Shown here in pieces: positions 16,332 through 27,798 of a stretch of DNA of 64,000 nucleotides. The stretch spans positions 1 to 64,000 of the forward strand of contig NZ_JANIGO010000005.1 of NCBI RefSeq assembly GCF_024518835.1, given 5' to 3'. This DNA comes from Limnobacter humi (GTDB taxonomy: Bacteria > Pseudomonadota > Gammaproteobacteria > Burkholderiales > Burkholderiaceae_B). The notes under the pieces are model-generated. The model saw only the letters and a list, made by a program, of their open reading frames with translations, made no database searches and was not told the DNA's origin. Both the position numbers and the translations under genes were made by a program. Position 1 is the stretch's first letter. Each line of letters starts with the position of its first letter.

Positions 16332-17366
16332 ATGACCCTACTGGTAACCGGCTCGGCTGGTTTTATTGGCTCCTGTTTTGTCCGTCAGCACCTGGCCGCG
16401 CACAGCGAGCCTGTGGTGTCGCTGGATGCCCTCACCTACGCGGGCCACCTCAGCACCCTGGCCCCGGTGATGGACAACCCGTTGCACACCTTCGTGCATG
16501 CCTCCATTGGCGACACTGACGCTGTTCAGGCGGTGCTGCGCACCCACAAGCCCCGCGCCATTCTGAACTTTGCGGCTGAAAGCCATGTGGACCGTTCCAT
16601 TCTGGGGCCGGAGGCTTTTATTCAAACCAATGTGGTGGGCACTTACCGCCTGTTGGAATGCGCCCGCGCTTACTGGGCAGCCTTGCCCCACAATGAACAG
16701 GCCACCTTCCGGTTTCTGCATGTGAGCACCGACGAGGTGTACGGCACATTGGGCCCCAGCGACGCCCCTTTTGCAGAAACCAACCGTTACGAACCCAACA
16801 GCCCCTACAGCGCCAGCAAGGCCGCCAGCGACCATTTGGTGCGGGCCTGGCACCACACCTATGGCTTGCCGGTGTTGACCACCAACTGCAGCAACAACTA
16901 CGGGCCTTACCATTTTCCGGAAAAGCTGATTCCCCTGTGCATCAGCAACGCCCTGGCGGGCAAGCCCTTGCCGGTGTATGGCGATGGCCAGCAAATTCGC
17001 GACTGGTTGTTTGTTGAAGACCACACGCGGGCCATTCGCACCGTGCTGGCGCAAGGGCAGGTGGGTGAAACCTACAACGTGGGTGGGTGGAACGAGATGG
17101 CGAACCTGGATGTGGTGCGGCTGATTTGTACCTTGCTGGACGAGCTCATGCCACGAGCCCGGGGCGGCAGTTATGTGGACCAGATTGCATTCGTGACCGA
17201 CCGGCCGGGCCATGACCGCCGCTATGCGATTGATGCACGCAAAATTGAACGAACGCTGGGCTGGAAACCCCAGGAAACCTTTGAAACCGGCATCCGCAAA
17301 ACCGTGCAGTGGTTTTTGAACAATCAGGACTGGGTTGCGCAGATGGTGCAGCGCCGGGACCAATAA
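16332..17366 (+). CDS. rfbB: dTDP-glucose 4,6-dehydratase
   Basis: 344 residues. It catalyses the second step of dTDP-L-rhamnose synthesis (dTDP-glucose to the 4-keto-6-deoxy sugar). The NAD-binding loop [13 protein letters not shown] is at residue 6, [11 protein letters not shown] near 80, [11 protein letters not shown] near 133 and the catalytic [15 protein letters not shown] near 160, all canonical; [13 protein letters not shown] follows. The length is normal. rfbD follows after 23 bp. rfbA and rfbC, needed to complete the pathway, are not in the window. Confidence 0.95.
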   Translation: MTLLVTGSAGFIGSCFVRQHLAAHSEPVVSLDALTYAGHLSTLAPVMDNPLHTFVHASIGDTDAVQAVLRTHKPRAILNFAAESHVDRSILGPEAFIQTNVVGTYRLLECARAYWAALPHNEQATFRFLHVSTDEVYGTLGPSDAPFAETNRYEPNSPYSASKAASDHLVRAWHHTYGLPVLTTNCSNNYGPYHFPEKLIPLCISNALAGKPLPVYGDGQQIRDWLFVEDHTRAIRTVLAQGQVGETYNVGGWNEMANLDVVRLICTLLDELMPRARGGSYVDQIAFVTDRPGHDRRYAIDARKIERTLGWKPQETFETGIRKTVQWFLNNQDWVAQMVQRRDQ

Positions 17367-17389
17367 TTTTTTAAGGCAAGGGATACATC

Positions 17390-18352
17390 GTGGGAATACG
17401 CGTATTGGTGTTGGGCAGTTATGGACAACTGGGCCACACCCTAGGGCAGCACGCCAAACCCGCGTTGCTGGACACGCTGGACGCGTACGTGGGTGTGGAC
17501 CGCGACACCCTGGACATGACCGACCCCGACCAGTTGATTTCAACGTTGAAGGATGTGCGGCCGGATGTGATCATCAATGCCGCGGCGTACACGGCGGTGG
17601 AACAGGCTGAAAAAGATGCGCACGCCGCTTTTGCCGTGAATGCGCACGCCGTGGGCGTGCTGGCCGAGCAAGCCAAAAAGCAGGGTGCAGTGCTGGTGCA
17701 TTACAGCACCGACTATGTATTCGATGGCACAGCCACGCGCCCTTATGTTGAAACCGACGCGGTAAACCCGGTGAGTGTGTACGGTCAGTCCAAATTACAG
17801 GGCGAGCAGTTTTTGGAAGAGGTGGGCGGCCATTGGGTCAACTTTCGCACCAGTTGGGTGTTTGCCCAGCGGGGCGGCAATTTCTGCAAAACCATCTTGA
17901 AGGCTGCCAGCGAGCGCGACGAGCTCAAGGTGGTGGACGACCAGCGCGGTGCCCCAACACCCGCCAATTTTCTGGCGGAACTGGGTTTGCAAGTGGCCGG
18001 TGTGGTGGCCATGAGCCGGTACAAACAGCTGGGCAAACTGGCACCATCTTTTTTGCCAGACCACCCGTCGGAAGTGCCCAGTGGCGAAACCTTTCATGCC
18101 ACGGCTGCTGGTGAAACCACCTGGTATGACTATGCCTGTTTTGCCATTGAGCAGGCCCACCAGCAGGGCTTGTTGACGCGTGTGCCCACCGTGTTGCGTG
18201 CCAAAACGCCCGACATGAACTTCAAGGCAGCACGGCCAGCCTATTCCGTGTTGGACAACACCAAATTGAAATCGGTGTTTCGCGTGAACCAGCCAGACTG
18301 GCAAAAAGCGGTGCGCAACCTGGTGGTGAACCTAGGCCCGGATTTTCAGTGA
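17390..18352 (+). CDS. rfbD: dTDP-4-dehydrorhamnose reductase
   Basis: 320 residues from a GTG at 17390, preceded by AAGGCAAGGG. It reduces dTDP-4-keto-rhamnose to dTDP-L-rhamnose. VLGSYGQLGHTL (residue 7) binds NADPH, DVIINAAAYTAVEQAE lies near 62 and the catalytic HYSTDYVFDG / NPVSVYGQSKLQGE pair lies at about 105-145. It is the second gene of the rfbBD pair and convergent with ftsX, whose stop is 7 bp away. Confidence 0.93.
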   Translation: MGIRVLVLGSYGQLGHTLGQHAKPALLDTLDAYVGVDRDTLDMTDPDQLISTLKDVRPDVIINAAAYTAVEQAEKDAHAAFAVNAHAVGVLAEQAKKQGAVLVHYSTDYVFDGTATRPYVETDAVNPVSVYGQSKLQGEQFLEEVGGHWVNFRTSWVFAQRGGNFCKTILKAASERDELKVVDDQRGAPTPANFLAELGLQVAGVVAMSRYKQLGKLAPSFLPDHPSEVPSGETFHATAAGETTWYDYACFAIEQAHQQGLLTRVPTVLRAKTPDMNFKAARPAYSVLDNTKLKSVFRVNQPDWQKAVRNLVVNLGPDFQ

Positions 18353-18359
18353 GCCTGCT

Positions 18360-19268
18360 TTAGTGAATGCGCCACACGGTTGAACGCACGGAAGCCCAGG
18401 CGCCCAGCATGACCAGCACCACCCACACCGAGACCATGCCCAGCGCAGTGACCATGCTGGGTGCCTGAAAGCGAAAGCCGCTGTCGAATTGTCGGATCCA
18501 CTGGCCGACTGCATCGTCGGCCAGACCCATGCCGCCGCTAACCAAGCCATAGGCCAGGCCAAACGCCACCAGGGCCAGACTGACCGACCACCACAGCGTG
18601 GGGCGGCCCACCTCGGCATCGGTGGCGCCCAGCGCTTTCAGCACATGCACCTCGGCCTGGTTGCGCACCAGTTGCAGGCGCACGGTGTTGAAGGTCACCA
18701 CCAGCACCATGCCAGCGATCATCACCGCCAAGGCACCCGCAATGAGTTGGGCACTGTTGAGCAGGCCTTGCAGGCGGCGAACCCATTGGGCATCGTACTG
18801 AACAAATTCAACGCCAGCGTATTTCTTCCATTCGGCAATTTTGCTGTCGATAAGGTTGGTGTCGGTTTTGGCGTCCACACGCAAGGTGGCCACCACCGTG
18901 TAGGGCAGGGGGTTTTCGGGCAAGGCGGAGGCCAGGTCGGGCGTTTGGCTTTGCTCGCGCAGCCGCGCCAGGGCCTGTTGCGGCGTGACCACCTTGACCG
19001 ACTCCAGATCAAAATCCCGCTTCAGCTTGGTGGCCGCGGTTTGCACGCTGTCTTCGGATGCGTCGGTGCGGAAATACAGGCTGACTTCGGGGTCGCCCAC
19101 GGCCCGGTCCATGGAGGGAATGAGTGCGCTTAAGCCCTGCGCGATGGCCCAGGGCATGGCCAGCGCAATGGCCAGCACCAGGGCGTTGAACAGGTGGCCA
19201 AGGGGCTCGTCCAGCCACAGCTTCAGACCAGCTGAAATTGAAAACCATTGCAGTCGTAACCAGCGCAT
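18360..19268 (-). CDS. ftsX: Cell-division protein FtsX
   Basis: 302 residues, the membrane half of FtsEX, which couples ATP hydrolysis to activation of peptidoglycan hydrolases at the septum. Four hydrophobic segments are visible: one near residue 30 (FNALVLAIALAMPWAIAQGL), then three in the C-terminal half (QLIAGALAVMIAGMVLVVTF, WWSVSLALVAFGLAYGLVS, MVTALGMVSVWVVLVMLGA). The large periplasmic loop between the first two binds the hydrolase activator. It lies 41 bp after ftsE, in the common ftsY-ftsE-ftsX order. Confidence 0.93.
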   Translation of the reverse strand: MRWLRLQWFSISAGLKLWLDEPLGHLFNALVLAIALAMPWAIAQGLSALIPSMDRAVGDPEVSLYFRTDASEDSVQTAATKLKRDFDLESVKVVTPQQALARLREQSQTPDLASALPENPLPYTVVATLRVDAKTDTNLIDSKIAEWKKYAGVEFVQYDAQWVRRLQGLLNSAQLIAGALAVMIAGMVLVVTFNTVRLQLVRNQAEVHVLKALGATDAEVGRPTLWWSVSLALVAFGLAYGLVSGGMGLADDAVGQWIRQFDSGFRFQAPSMVTALGMVSVWVVLVMLGAWASVRSTVWRIH

Positions 19269-19309
19269 GTGTGTATTTCCGGTGTGGTGTGGGCTTTACT
19301 CAGGGTTGC

Positions 19310-20044
19310 TTACGCACCATAAGCCTTGTTCAAAAAGTCTTTCGAGAATTCCTGCACGCCACCTTCGCGCCCGCCGGCTTGAGACAGGTCTGCCGGTGTG
19401 GGCAGCACTTGCCCGTCCCCCAGGCGAAGGCGGTGGGTGACCCGGTTGAAACGATGGGATTCATGCGTGGCCACCATCACAGTGACGCCGGCCCGGTTGA
19501 ATTCTTCCAGCAAGGTGACCACACGCGATGCCGACTCATCGTCCAGCTGCGCGGTGGGTTCGTCGGCCAGGACCAGTGCCGGCCGGTTGACCACTGCCCG
19601 GGCAATTTGCAGGCGCAGTTGTTGGCCGCCGGACAGTTCCGTGGGCAACATGTGGTCGGTGTGGCTAAGCCCCACCCGCGCCAAGGCCGCTTTCACCCGG
19701 CTTTGAATGTCGGTTTCAGACTGGCCTACCACGCGAAGCGGCAGGGCCACATTGTCGAAGCAGGTGCGGTTTTGCAGCAACTGAACATCCAGCCCGGTGT
19801 AGCCCACCGAACGGCGATAGTGTGCCCGCTCCCGGCGGTTCAGTTTGGCAATCGAGCTTTTGCCCACAAAAATATCGCCACTGCTGGGTGTTTCGAAAGT
19901 GGCCAGCAGCCGCAAAATAGAACTTTTACCAGCGCCGGAATGGCCTTCCAGCAGGGTGAATGAGCCTTTGGGCAACTGGAAGTTCACGCCCTTCAGAGCT
20001 GCATGTTCGCCATATTTCAGCGACACATTCTTGAATACGATCAT
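19310..20044 (-). CDS. ftsE: Cell-division ATP-binding protein FtsE
   Basis: 244 residues of the ABC ATPase fold and the cytoplasmic partner of FtsX. Walker A is EGHSGAGKSS (residues about 33-42), the signature ELSGGQQLRLQIARAVVN, Walker B ALVLADEPTAQLD and the H-loop VATHES. The C-terminal tail (about 20 residues beyond the usual FtsE end, GDGQVLPTPADLSQAGGREGG) is slightly long. Its ATG overlaps the ftsY stop (ATGA), so the two are translationally coupled. Confidence 0.93.
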   Translation of the reverse strand: MIVFKNVSLKYGEHAALKGVNFQLPKGSFTLLEGHSGAGKSSILRLLATFETPSSGDIFVGKSSIAKLNRRERAHYRRSVGYTGLDVQLLQNRTCFDNVALPLRVVGQSETDIQSRVKAALARVGLSHTDHMLPTELSGGQQLRLQIARAVVNRPALVLADEPTAQLDDESASRVVTLLEEFNRAGVTVMVATHESHRFNRVTHRLRLGDGQVLPTPADLSQAGGREGGVQEFSKDFLNKAYGA

Positions 20045-20982
20045 GGCGCAGTGTTTCCTTCGGCATCAATGCCCACCAGGGCGTTGGCAAATTCCCGGGG
20101 GCTGAACGGGCGCAGGTCGCCGAGTTTTTCGCCCACGCCAATAAAGGCCACCGGTACACGGGTGCTCATGCTCATGGCGGCCAGGATGCCACCTTTGGCG
20201 GTGCCGTCAAGCTTGGTGACCACCAGCGCAGTCAACCCCAATGCATCGTTGAACGCCTTGATTTGCTGAAGCGCATTTTGACCATTGGTGGCATCGACCA
20301 CCAGCACGATTTCATGCGGTGCATCAACCTTGGCTTTGCCCAGCACCTTCTTGATTTTTTTCAGCTCTTCCATGAGGTGCAGCTGCGTAGGCAGCCGGCC
20401 TGCGGTGTCGCAAATCACGATGTGGCTGTTGCGGGCAATACCCGACTGCACCGAGTCGAAAGCCACGGCACCGGGGTCGCTGCCCTCGGCAGAAATCACA
20501 TCCACATTGCTGCGTTGGGCCCACACATCCAACTGCTCGCGCGCGGCCGCCCGGAAGGTGTCGCCAGCAGCCAGCAGCACGGAGTAACCAATTTCGGCAT
20601 AGTGGTTGGCCAGCTTGCCAATGCTGGTGGTTTTGCCGGCTCCATTGACCCCAACCACCATCATGACCAGCGGGCGGGCGCGGTCGACACCCATGCTGGT
20701 TTCCAGTGGGCGCAGCAGGTCGAACACCGCATCGCGCAGCACCAAACGCACGCCTTCCGGACTGGTGATGCCGTGTTGATACACCTGGTCACGCACCTTT
20801 TGCATCAGCAGTTCGGTGGCAGGAAGCCCGCAATCGGCCAGCAGCAAGCGCTCTTCCAGGTCCTCGAAAAAAGCATCGTCCACTTTTTCGCCGGTGAACA
20901 TGGAGGCCAGGCCGGAGCGTGTTTTGGTCAAGCCCGACTTCAGACGGCCTAGCCAGTCCTGTCGCTGCCCGGGGATGTGCAT
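20041..20982 (-). CDS. ftsY: Signal recognition particle receptor FtsY
   Basis: 313 residues. FtsY receives SRP-ribosome complexes at the inner membrane. The NG domain is complete: helical N part (LKSGLTKTRSGLASMF, VDDAFFEDLEERLLLADCG), G1 GVNGAGKTTSIGKLA, G3 DTAGRLPTQ, G4 TKLDGTAKGG and the closing GVGEKLGDLRPF. The acidic N-terminal A domain of the E. coli protein is missing, as is usual outside enterobacteria. It is first in the ftsYEX operon and divergent from the M16 peptidase genes. Confidence 0.95.
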   Translation of the reverse strand: MHIPGQRQDWLGRLKSGLTKTRSGLASMFTGEKVDDAFFEDLEERLLLADCGLPATELLMQKVRDQVYQHGITSPEGVRLVLRDAVFDLLRPLETSMGVDRARPLVMMVVGVNGAGKTTSIGKLANHYAEIGYSVLLAAGDTFRAAAREQLDVWAQRSNVDVISAEGSDPGAVAFDSVQSGIARNSHIVICDTAGRLPTQLHLMEELKKIKKVLGKAKVDAPHEIVLVVDATNGQNALQQIKAFNDALGLTALVVTKLDGTAKGGILAAMSMSTRVPVAFIGVGEKLGDLRPFSPREFANALVGIDAEGNTAP

Positions 20983-21126
20983 TCAATTCGCTCCATAAAA
21001 CAGGGTGGCCAGTGAACAAATCGCGATTCACGCGGTCACAGGCTGGCGTGGTGAAGAACTTATTCTACCATTGCGGCAAAAGGCCTCCTTTGGCGAGGCT
21101 CCACAATGCAGACGGATGGATGACGC

Positions 21127-22545
21127 ATGAAGCAACCCGGCACATACTCTTCTGGCCCCTGGATGGCCCGCATGACAGCAACCTTGGGCACAATCGCCCT
21201 GAGTGCCACCTTGCTGGCCCCGCTGGCAGCCCGCGCAGCCGATGGCGAGGTGACCCAGTACACCCTGAAAAACGGCCTGAGGCTGGTGGTGAAAGAGGAC
21301 CACCGGTCGCCCACGGTGGCCCACATGGTGTGGTACAAGGCGGGTTCCATCGATGAATACAACGGCACCACGGGTGTGGCCCACGTGCTGGAACACATGA
21401 TGTTCAAGGGCACCAAAACCCTGAAGCCTGGCGACTTCTCGAAGATTGTGGCGGGCCTGGGCGGGCGAGACAATGCCTTTACCAGCCGTGACTACACCGC
21501 CTACTTTCAACAACTGCAGGCCAAAAACCTGAAGCGGGTGTTTGAGCTGGAGGCCGACCGCATGGCCAACCTGCAACTGACCGAGGCTGAGTTCAAAAAA
21601 GAAATTCAAGTGGTGATGGAAGAGCGCCGCTGGCGCACCGATGACCAGGCCCAGAGCAAACTGTACGAAGCCTTCATGGCCACGGCCTACCAGGCCAACC
21701 CCACCCGCACGCCGGTGATTGGCTGGATGAACGACCTGGAGAGCCTCACTTACAAAGACGCTCGGCATTGGTACAACACGTGGTACACCCCCCAGAATGC
21801 CGTGGTGGTGGTGGTGGGCGATGTAAAACCCGCGCAGGTGAAGACCTGGGCGGAAGGCACCTACGGCCAAGTGAAACCCAAACAGCTTGAAGAGCGCAAA
21901 CCCCAGGAAGAACCCAAGCAGGAAGGGGTGCGCCGCATTGAGGTGAAGGCACCGGCTGAAAACCCTTATGTGATGATGGGTTTTAAGGCGCCCAAGTTGG
22001 AAAACGTGGACAAAGACCGCGACCCCTATGCCTTGTCGGTGTTGGCCGCGGTGCTGGATGGTTATTCCGGAGCGCGCATGAACCGTGAACTGGTACAGGA
22101 CAGCAAAGTGGCCACGCAGGTGGGCGCCAGTTACGACATGACCGGGCGCGGGCCGTCGATGTTCTTTCTGGATGCCACACCGTCGGACGGTAAAACCGTG
22201 GCCGATTTGGAGCCGCTGCTGCTGGCCCAGGTGAAGAAAGTGGCCGAGCAGGGCGTGACCGAGCAGGAATTGGCGCGGGTTAAAGCCCAGTTGGTGGCCG
22301 CGCAGGTGTTCAAGCGGGACTCCGTGTTTGGTCAGGCCATGGAAATTGGCCAGAACCTCATCATCGGTTTTTCAGTGAAAGACATTGACACCATGATTGA
22401 GAAAGTAAAGTCGGTAACACCCGCTGAAGTGCAAAGCGTGGCGCAGCGCTATTTCTCGCCCGACCAAATGACCGTGGGCACCCTGTTCCCCTTGCCGATC
22501 GACCCCAATGAAAAGCACAACAAGCCCAAGGGCCTGACCCACTAA
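21127..22545 (+). CDS. M16-family zinc metallopeptidase (catalytic)
   Basis: 472 residues with a signal peptide (MTATLGTIALSATLLAPLAARAADG), so probably periplasmic. The inverted zinc motif HVLEH is at 86-90 and the third ligand lies in the EERR stretch near 165. Two M16 domains follow in the pitrilysin order. It is paired with a second M16 protein 23 bp downstream that lacks the zinc motif, as in many two-subunit bacterial M16 systems. Substrates are unknown. A later in-frame Met (residue 13) could be the true start; either way a signal peptide remains. Confidence 0.9.
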   Translation: MKQPGTYSSGPWMARMTATLGTIALSATLLAPLAARAADGEVTQYTLKNGLRLVVKEDHRSPTVAHMVWYKAGSIDEYNGTTGVAHVLEHMMFKGTKTLKPGDFSKIVAGLGGRDNAFTSRDYTAYFQQLQAKNLKRVFELEADRMANLQLTEAEFKKEIQVVMEERRWRTDDQAQSKLYEAFMATAYQANPTRTPVIGWMNDLESLTYKDARHWYNTWYTPQNAVVVVVGDVKPAQVKTWAEGTYGQVKPKQLEERKPQEEPKQEGVRRIEVKAPAENPYVMMGFKAPKLENVDKDRDPYALSVLAAVLDGYSGARMNRELVQDSKVATQVGASYDMTGRGPSMFFLDATPSDGKTVADLEPLLLAQVKKVAEQGVTEQELARVKAQLVAAQVFKRDSVFGQAMEIGQNLIIGFSVKDIDTMIEKVKSVTPAEVQSVAQRYFSPDQMTVGTLFPLPIDPNEKHNKPKGLTH

Positions 22546-22568
22546 CCAGCACGCTCAGGAAGTACAGC

Positions 22569-23903
22569 ATGAAACACTGGATGAACCCCTTGAAAACCGC
22601 GCTTGCAGTAGGCTTTGTGGCCCTGAGCGCCCAAGCCAACGCCGCCTTGCCCATTGAAACCTGGAAAACCGACAGCGGTGCGAAGGTGATGTACATGCGC
22701 GCCGAGGCGCTGCCCATTCTGGACTTGCGCATTGATTTTTTTGCCGGCAACCGTGCCGACCCCGCCAACAAGGTGGGGCTGGCCAGTGCCACGGCTGACA
22801 TGATTGGCCGTGGCGCCGAAGGCCTGGATGAAAACCGGATTGCCGATGGTTTTGCCGACACTGGGGCCGTGTTTGGCAGTGCAGCGGGCGAGGACTCCGC
22901 CGGTTTGCAGCTGCGCACATTGACCTCGGAGCCCGAGTTTTCCAAGTCGATTGCCTTGTTCAAAACCGTGCTGCAAAAGCCGGTGTTTGATGCGCAGGTG
23001 TATGCCCGTGAACAGGCCCGCAGCATTGCCGGCCTGAAAGAAGCCCTGACCAAGCCCGACACCCTGGCCCAGCGCGCGTTTTCGCAAGCGCTTTACCCAC
23101 AGCACCCCTATGGCTATGTGGAAACCGAGCAATCCATCAAGGCGGTGAGCATTGAGGATATTCGCCAGTTTTACAAAACCCATTACCTGGGCAATGCGGC
23201 GGTGGTGAGCATTGTGGGCAATATCAGCCGTGCGCAAGCTGAAAAGCTGGCCAATGAACTGACAGCTACCTTGCCCACCGGCACCCTGGCAGAACCCGCC
23301 TTGGGCAGTGCAAACGCAGCGCAATTGCAAGCGCAAATGCAGGGCAAAACCATCCAGATTGACCACCCGGCTGCGCAAAGCCACATCCTGATGGGTTTGC
23401 CCACCCTGGCGCGCGGTAATCCCCAGTATTTTGACTTGCTGGTGGCCAACCATGTGCTGGGCGGTGGCGGCTTCAATTCCCGGTTGATGAACGAAATTCG
23501 CGAGAAGCGCGGCCTGGCTTACAGTGCGTATTCGTATTTCATGCCGTCCGGTGATGCCGGGCCGTTCCAGGCCGGTGTGCAAACCAAGCGGGAGCAAACC
23601 GGGCAGGCGCTGGAACTGATGCGCAAAACCATTCTCGACTTCATCACCAAAGGGCCAAGCGCTGACGAGCTGAAGGCAGCCAAGGCCAACCTGGTGGGTG
23701 GGTTTCCCTTGCGCGTGGACAGCAATAGCAAGCTGATCACCAACATCTCGATGATGGGCCTGTACAACCTGCCGCTGGACTACCTGGACACCTGGACCGC
23801 CAACATCGACAAGGTGACGGTGGACAGTGCGCGCAAGGCCTTTGCCAATGCCGTCAAGGCCGATAAATTGGTGACTGTGGTGGTGGGCGGCCAGCCCAAA
23901 TGA
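22569..23903 (+). CDS. M16-family peptidase-like protein, non-catalytic partner
   Basis: 444 residues with a signal peptide (LKTALAVGFVALSAQANAAL). The fold is M16, but at the place of HxxEH it reads SATADMIGRGAEG (residues about 74-86), so it cannot bind zinc in the usual way. The C-terminal half keeps the conserved NEIREKRGLAYSAYSYF (about 305-321), which shapes the substrate cavity. It most likely forms the inactive half of a heterodimer with the preceding gene product. Its TGA overlaps the rsmD start (ATGA). Confidence 0.88.
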   Translation: MKHWMNPLKTALAVGFVALSAQANAALPIETWKTDSGAKVMYMRAEALPILDLRIDFFAGNRADPANKVGLASATADMIGRGAEGLDENRIADGFADTGAVFGSAAGEDSAGLQLRTLTSEPEFSKSIALFKTVLQKPVFDAQVYAREQARSIAGLKEALTKPDTLAQRAFSQALYPQHPYGYVETEQSIKAVSIEDIRQFYKTHYLGNAAVVSIVGNISRAQAEKLANELTATLPTGTLAEPALGSANAAQLQAQMQGKTIQIDHPAAQSHILMGLPTLARGNPQYFDLLVANHVLGGGGFNSRLMNEIREKRGLAYSAYSYFMPSGDAGPFQAGVQTKREQTGQALELMRKTILDFITKGPSADELKAAKANLVGGFPLRVDSNSKLITNISMMGLYNLPLDYLDTWTANIDKVTVDSARKAFANAVKADKLVTVVVGGQPK

Positions 23904-24526
23904 AGGCTGCACCGGGCAAGGCTGCACCGGGCAGCTTGCGGATTATTGCAGGCCACTGGCGCCGCCTGCAGTTGCCGGTTGCACCGGTGGAGGGGTTGCG
24001 GCCCACGCCTGACCGTGTCCGCGAAACCGTGTTCAATTGGCTGGGGCAGGATTGCACCGGTTGGCGCGTGCTGGACTTGTATGCCGGCACTGGCGCCCTG
24101 GGTTTTGAAGCGGCCTCGCGCGGCGCGGCTGAGGTGGTGCAGGTGGAAGCCCACCGGGTGGTGGCCCAGCAGCTGAATCAGAACAGAACCTACTTGCTCA
24201 GCAAATGGGATGCTGCGCAAGGCAAGGCCCCACACATTCAGGTGCAGGTGGGCGATGCGGTGGCGTACGCTCGCCAGGGCGGTACAAAAGCATTTGACCT
24301 GGTAGCCCTGGACCCGCCGTTTCGCACCAACCAATGGGTTCAGATTGCGCCCCATGTGCCCGGTTTGCTGAAACCCGGCGGTCTGGTTTACATCGAATGG
24401 CATGAAAACCTGTTTGCCGACGAGCAGGCTTTGGCGCAACAACTCGGAATTGCAAAAATTGATGCCCTGCGTCATTTAAAAGCCGGCCAAGTGCATGCGC
24501 ATTTGTTCGCCCTGCCAGCTCTGTGA
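23900..24526 (+). CDS. rsmD: 16S rRNA (guanine(966)-N2)-methyltransferase
   Basis: 208 residues. It methylates G966 of 16S rRNA in the assembling 30S subunit, using SAM. Signature segments are SLRIIAGHWRRLQL and RPTPDRVRETVFNWL near the start, the SAM site DLYAGTGALGFEAASRGA (about 60) and the catalytic LDPPF (about 136). The family is usually about 185-200 residues; the slightly long N-terminus (MKAAPGKAAPG) contains a short repeat. The start is fixed by the ATGA overlap with the M16 gene. Confidence 0.93.
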   Translation: MKAAPGKAAPGSLRIIAGHWRRLQLPVAPVEGLRPTPDRVRETVFNWLGQDCTGWRVLDLYAGTGALGFEAASRGAAEVVQVEAHRVVAQQLNQNRTYLLSKWDAAQGKAPHIQVQVGDAVAYARQGGTKAFDLVALDPPFRTNQWVQIAPHVPGLLKPGGLVYIEWHENLFADEQALAQQLGIAKIDALRHLKAGQVHAHLFALPAL

Positions 24527-24574
24527 TACAAAGCGGTTATCCACAATAAAACCCTGGCATTTTGGAGATCAGCG

Positions 24575-26592
<2,018 letters not shown>

Positions 26593-26598
26593 GCTGAT

Positions 26599-27690
26599 TT
26601 ACACGTTGAAGAGGAAGTTCATGACGTCGCCGTCGTGAACCACGTATTCCTTGCCTTCAGCACGCATCTTGCCAGCCTCTTTGGCGCCGTTTTCGCCTTT
26701 GAACGCGATGAAGTCATCAAAGGCGATGGTTTGGGCGCGAATGAAACCGCGTTCAAAGTCGGTGTGGATGACCCCGGCTGCTTTGGGCGCGGTGTCGCCA
26801 ATCTTGATGGTCCAGGCGCGCACTTCCTTCACCCCGGCCGTGAAGTAGGTTTGCAAACCCAACAGCTTGAAACCGGCTCGAATCACCCGATTTAGGCCGG
26901 GTTCGCTCATGCCGATGCTTTCCAGAAATTCCAGTTTGTCGGCATCGTCCAGGTCGGCAATTTCGGCTTCAATGGCTGCACAGACAGCCACCACCGGTGC
27001 ATTCTGTTTGGCAGCGTATTCCTGTAGGCGCGCCAGGAATGGATTGTTCTCGAAGCCGTCTTCAGCCACGTTGGCCACATACATGGCTGGCTTGGCGGTG
27101 ATCAGGCCGAAGCTTTTGATGGCGAACAGGTCTTCGGCGTCCAGGCCCAAGGCGCGCACGGGTTTGACTTCATTGAGCTGTGCCTGGCATTTCTCGAGAA
27201 TGGCCAGCACTTTGGCGGCTTCTTTGTCGTTGGCCCGCGCTTGTTTGGCATAGCGAATGACTGCCTTTTCGACCGTGCCCAAGTCAGCCAGGCACAACTC
27301 GGTTTCAATGGTTTCAATGTCGGACAGTGGGTCGACCTTGCCGTTGACATGCACCACATTGTCGTCTTCAAAGCAGCGCACCACATTCACAATGGCATCG
27401 GTTTCGCGGATGTGCGCCAAGAACTGGTTGCCCAGCCCCTCGCCTTTGGAGGCGCCCGCCACCAGGCCGGCGATGTCCACAAACTCCACCGTGGCCGGCA
27501 CAATGCGCTCCGGTTTTACAATGTCGGCCAGTTGCTGCAGGCGGGCGTCTGGAACTTCCACAATGCCCACATTGGGCTCGATGGTACAGAAGGGATAGTT
27601 TTCAGCTGCAATGCCTGCTTTGGTGAGTGCATTGAACAGGGTGGATTTGCCAACGTTGGGCAGACCAACGATGCCGCATTTGAGTGTCAT
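26599..27690 (-). CDS. ychF: Redox-regulated ATPase YchF
   Basis: 363 residues of the Obg-related family that prefers ATP and binds ribosomes; it affects oxidative-stress responses. G1 is [14 protein letters not shown] (residues 8-21), G3 [20 protein letters not shown] (about 73) and the C-terminal TGS domain ends [17 protein letters not shown]. Length and ends match the family exactly. It often follows pth, as in E. coli; here pth is about 3.2 kb away, with the deaminase-like pair and a patatin gene in between. Confidence 0.96.
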   Translation of the reverse strand: MTLKCGIVGLPNVGKSTLFNALTKAGIAAENYPFCTIEPNVGIVEVPDARLQQLADIVKPERIVPATVEFVDIAGLVAGASKGEGLGNQFLAHIRETDAIVNVVRCFEDDNVVHVNGKVDPLSDIETIETELCLADLGTVEKAVIRYAKQARANDKEAAKVLAILEKCQAQLNEVKPVRALGLDAEDLFAIKSFGLITAKPAMYVANVAEDGFENNPFLARLQEYAAKQNAPVVAVCAAIEAEIADLDDADKLEFLESIGMSEPGLNRVIRAGFKLLGLQTYFTAGVKEVRAWTIKIGDTAPKAAGVIHTDFERGFIRAQTIAFDDFIAFKGENGAKEAGKMRAEGKEYVVHDGDVMNFLFNV

Positions 27691-27765
27691 AGGGAGAAGT
27701 GCTTTGAGGGACGCGAAACAGGTTGAATTGTAACGCTTTTGCTGCTGGAACTTTCAGGGCTGGGT

Positions 27766-27797
27766 GGACTACTTATCAATTTGAATTGGTAAAGTCC
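27766..27797 (+). promoter_or_regulatory. Inverted repeat directly before the 27799 start codon
   Basis: GGACT-ac-TTATCAATT and AATTGGTAA-AGTCC pair over 13 of 14 positions around a 2-nt loop, with a 2-nt bulge. The last base is one nucleotide before the ATG at 27799. No clear ribosome-binding sequence exists outside the structure, so a hairpin in the mRNA could limit translation, or the DNA site could be an operator. Confidence 0.45.
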
Positions 27798-27798
27798 A

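Noticed and set aside
22542-23927. 461-codon open frame on the minus strand
   Set aside because: It mirrors the second M16 gene; the His- and Gln-rich translation is typical of an antisense shadow in GC-rich coding DNA.
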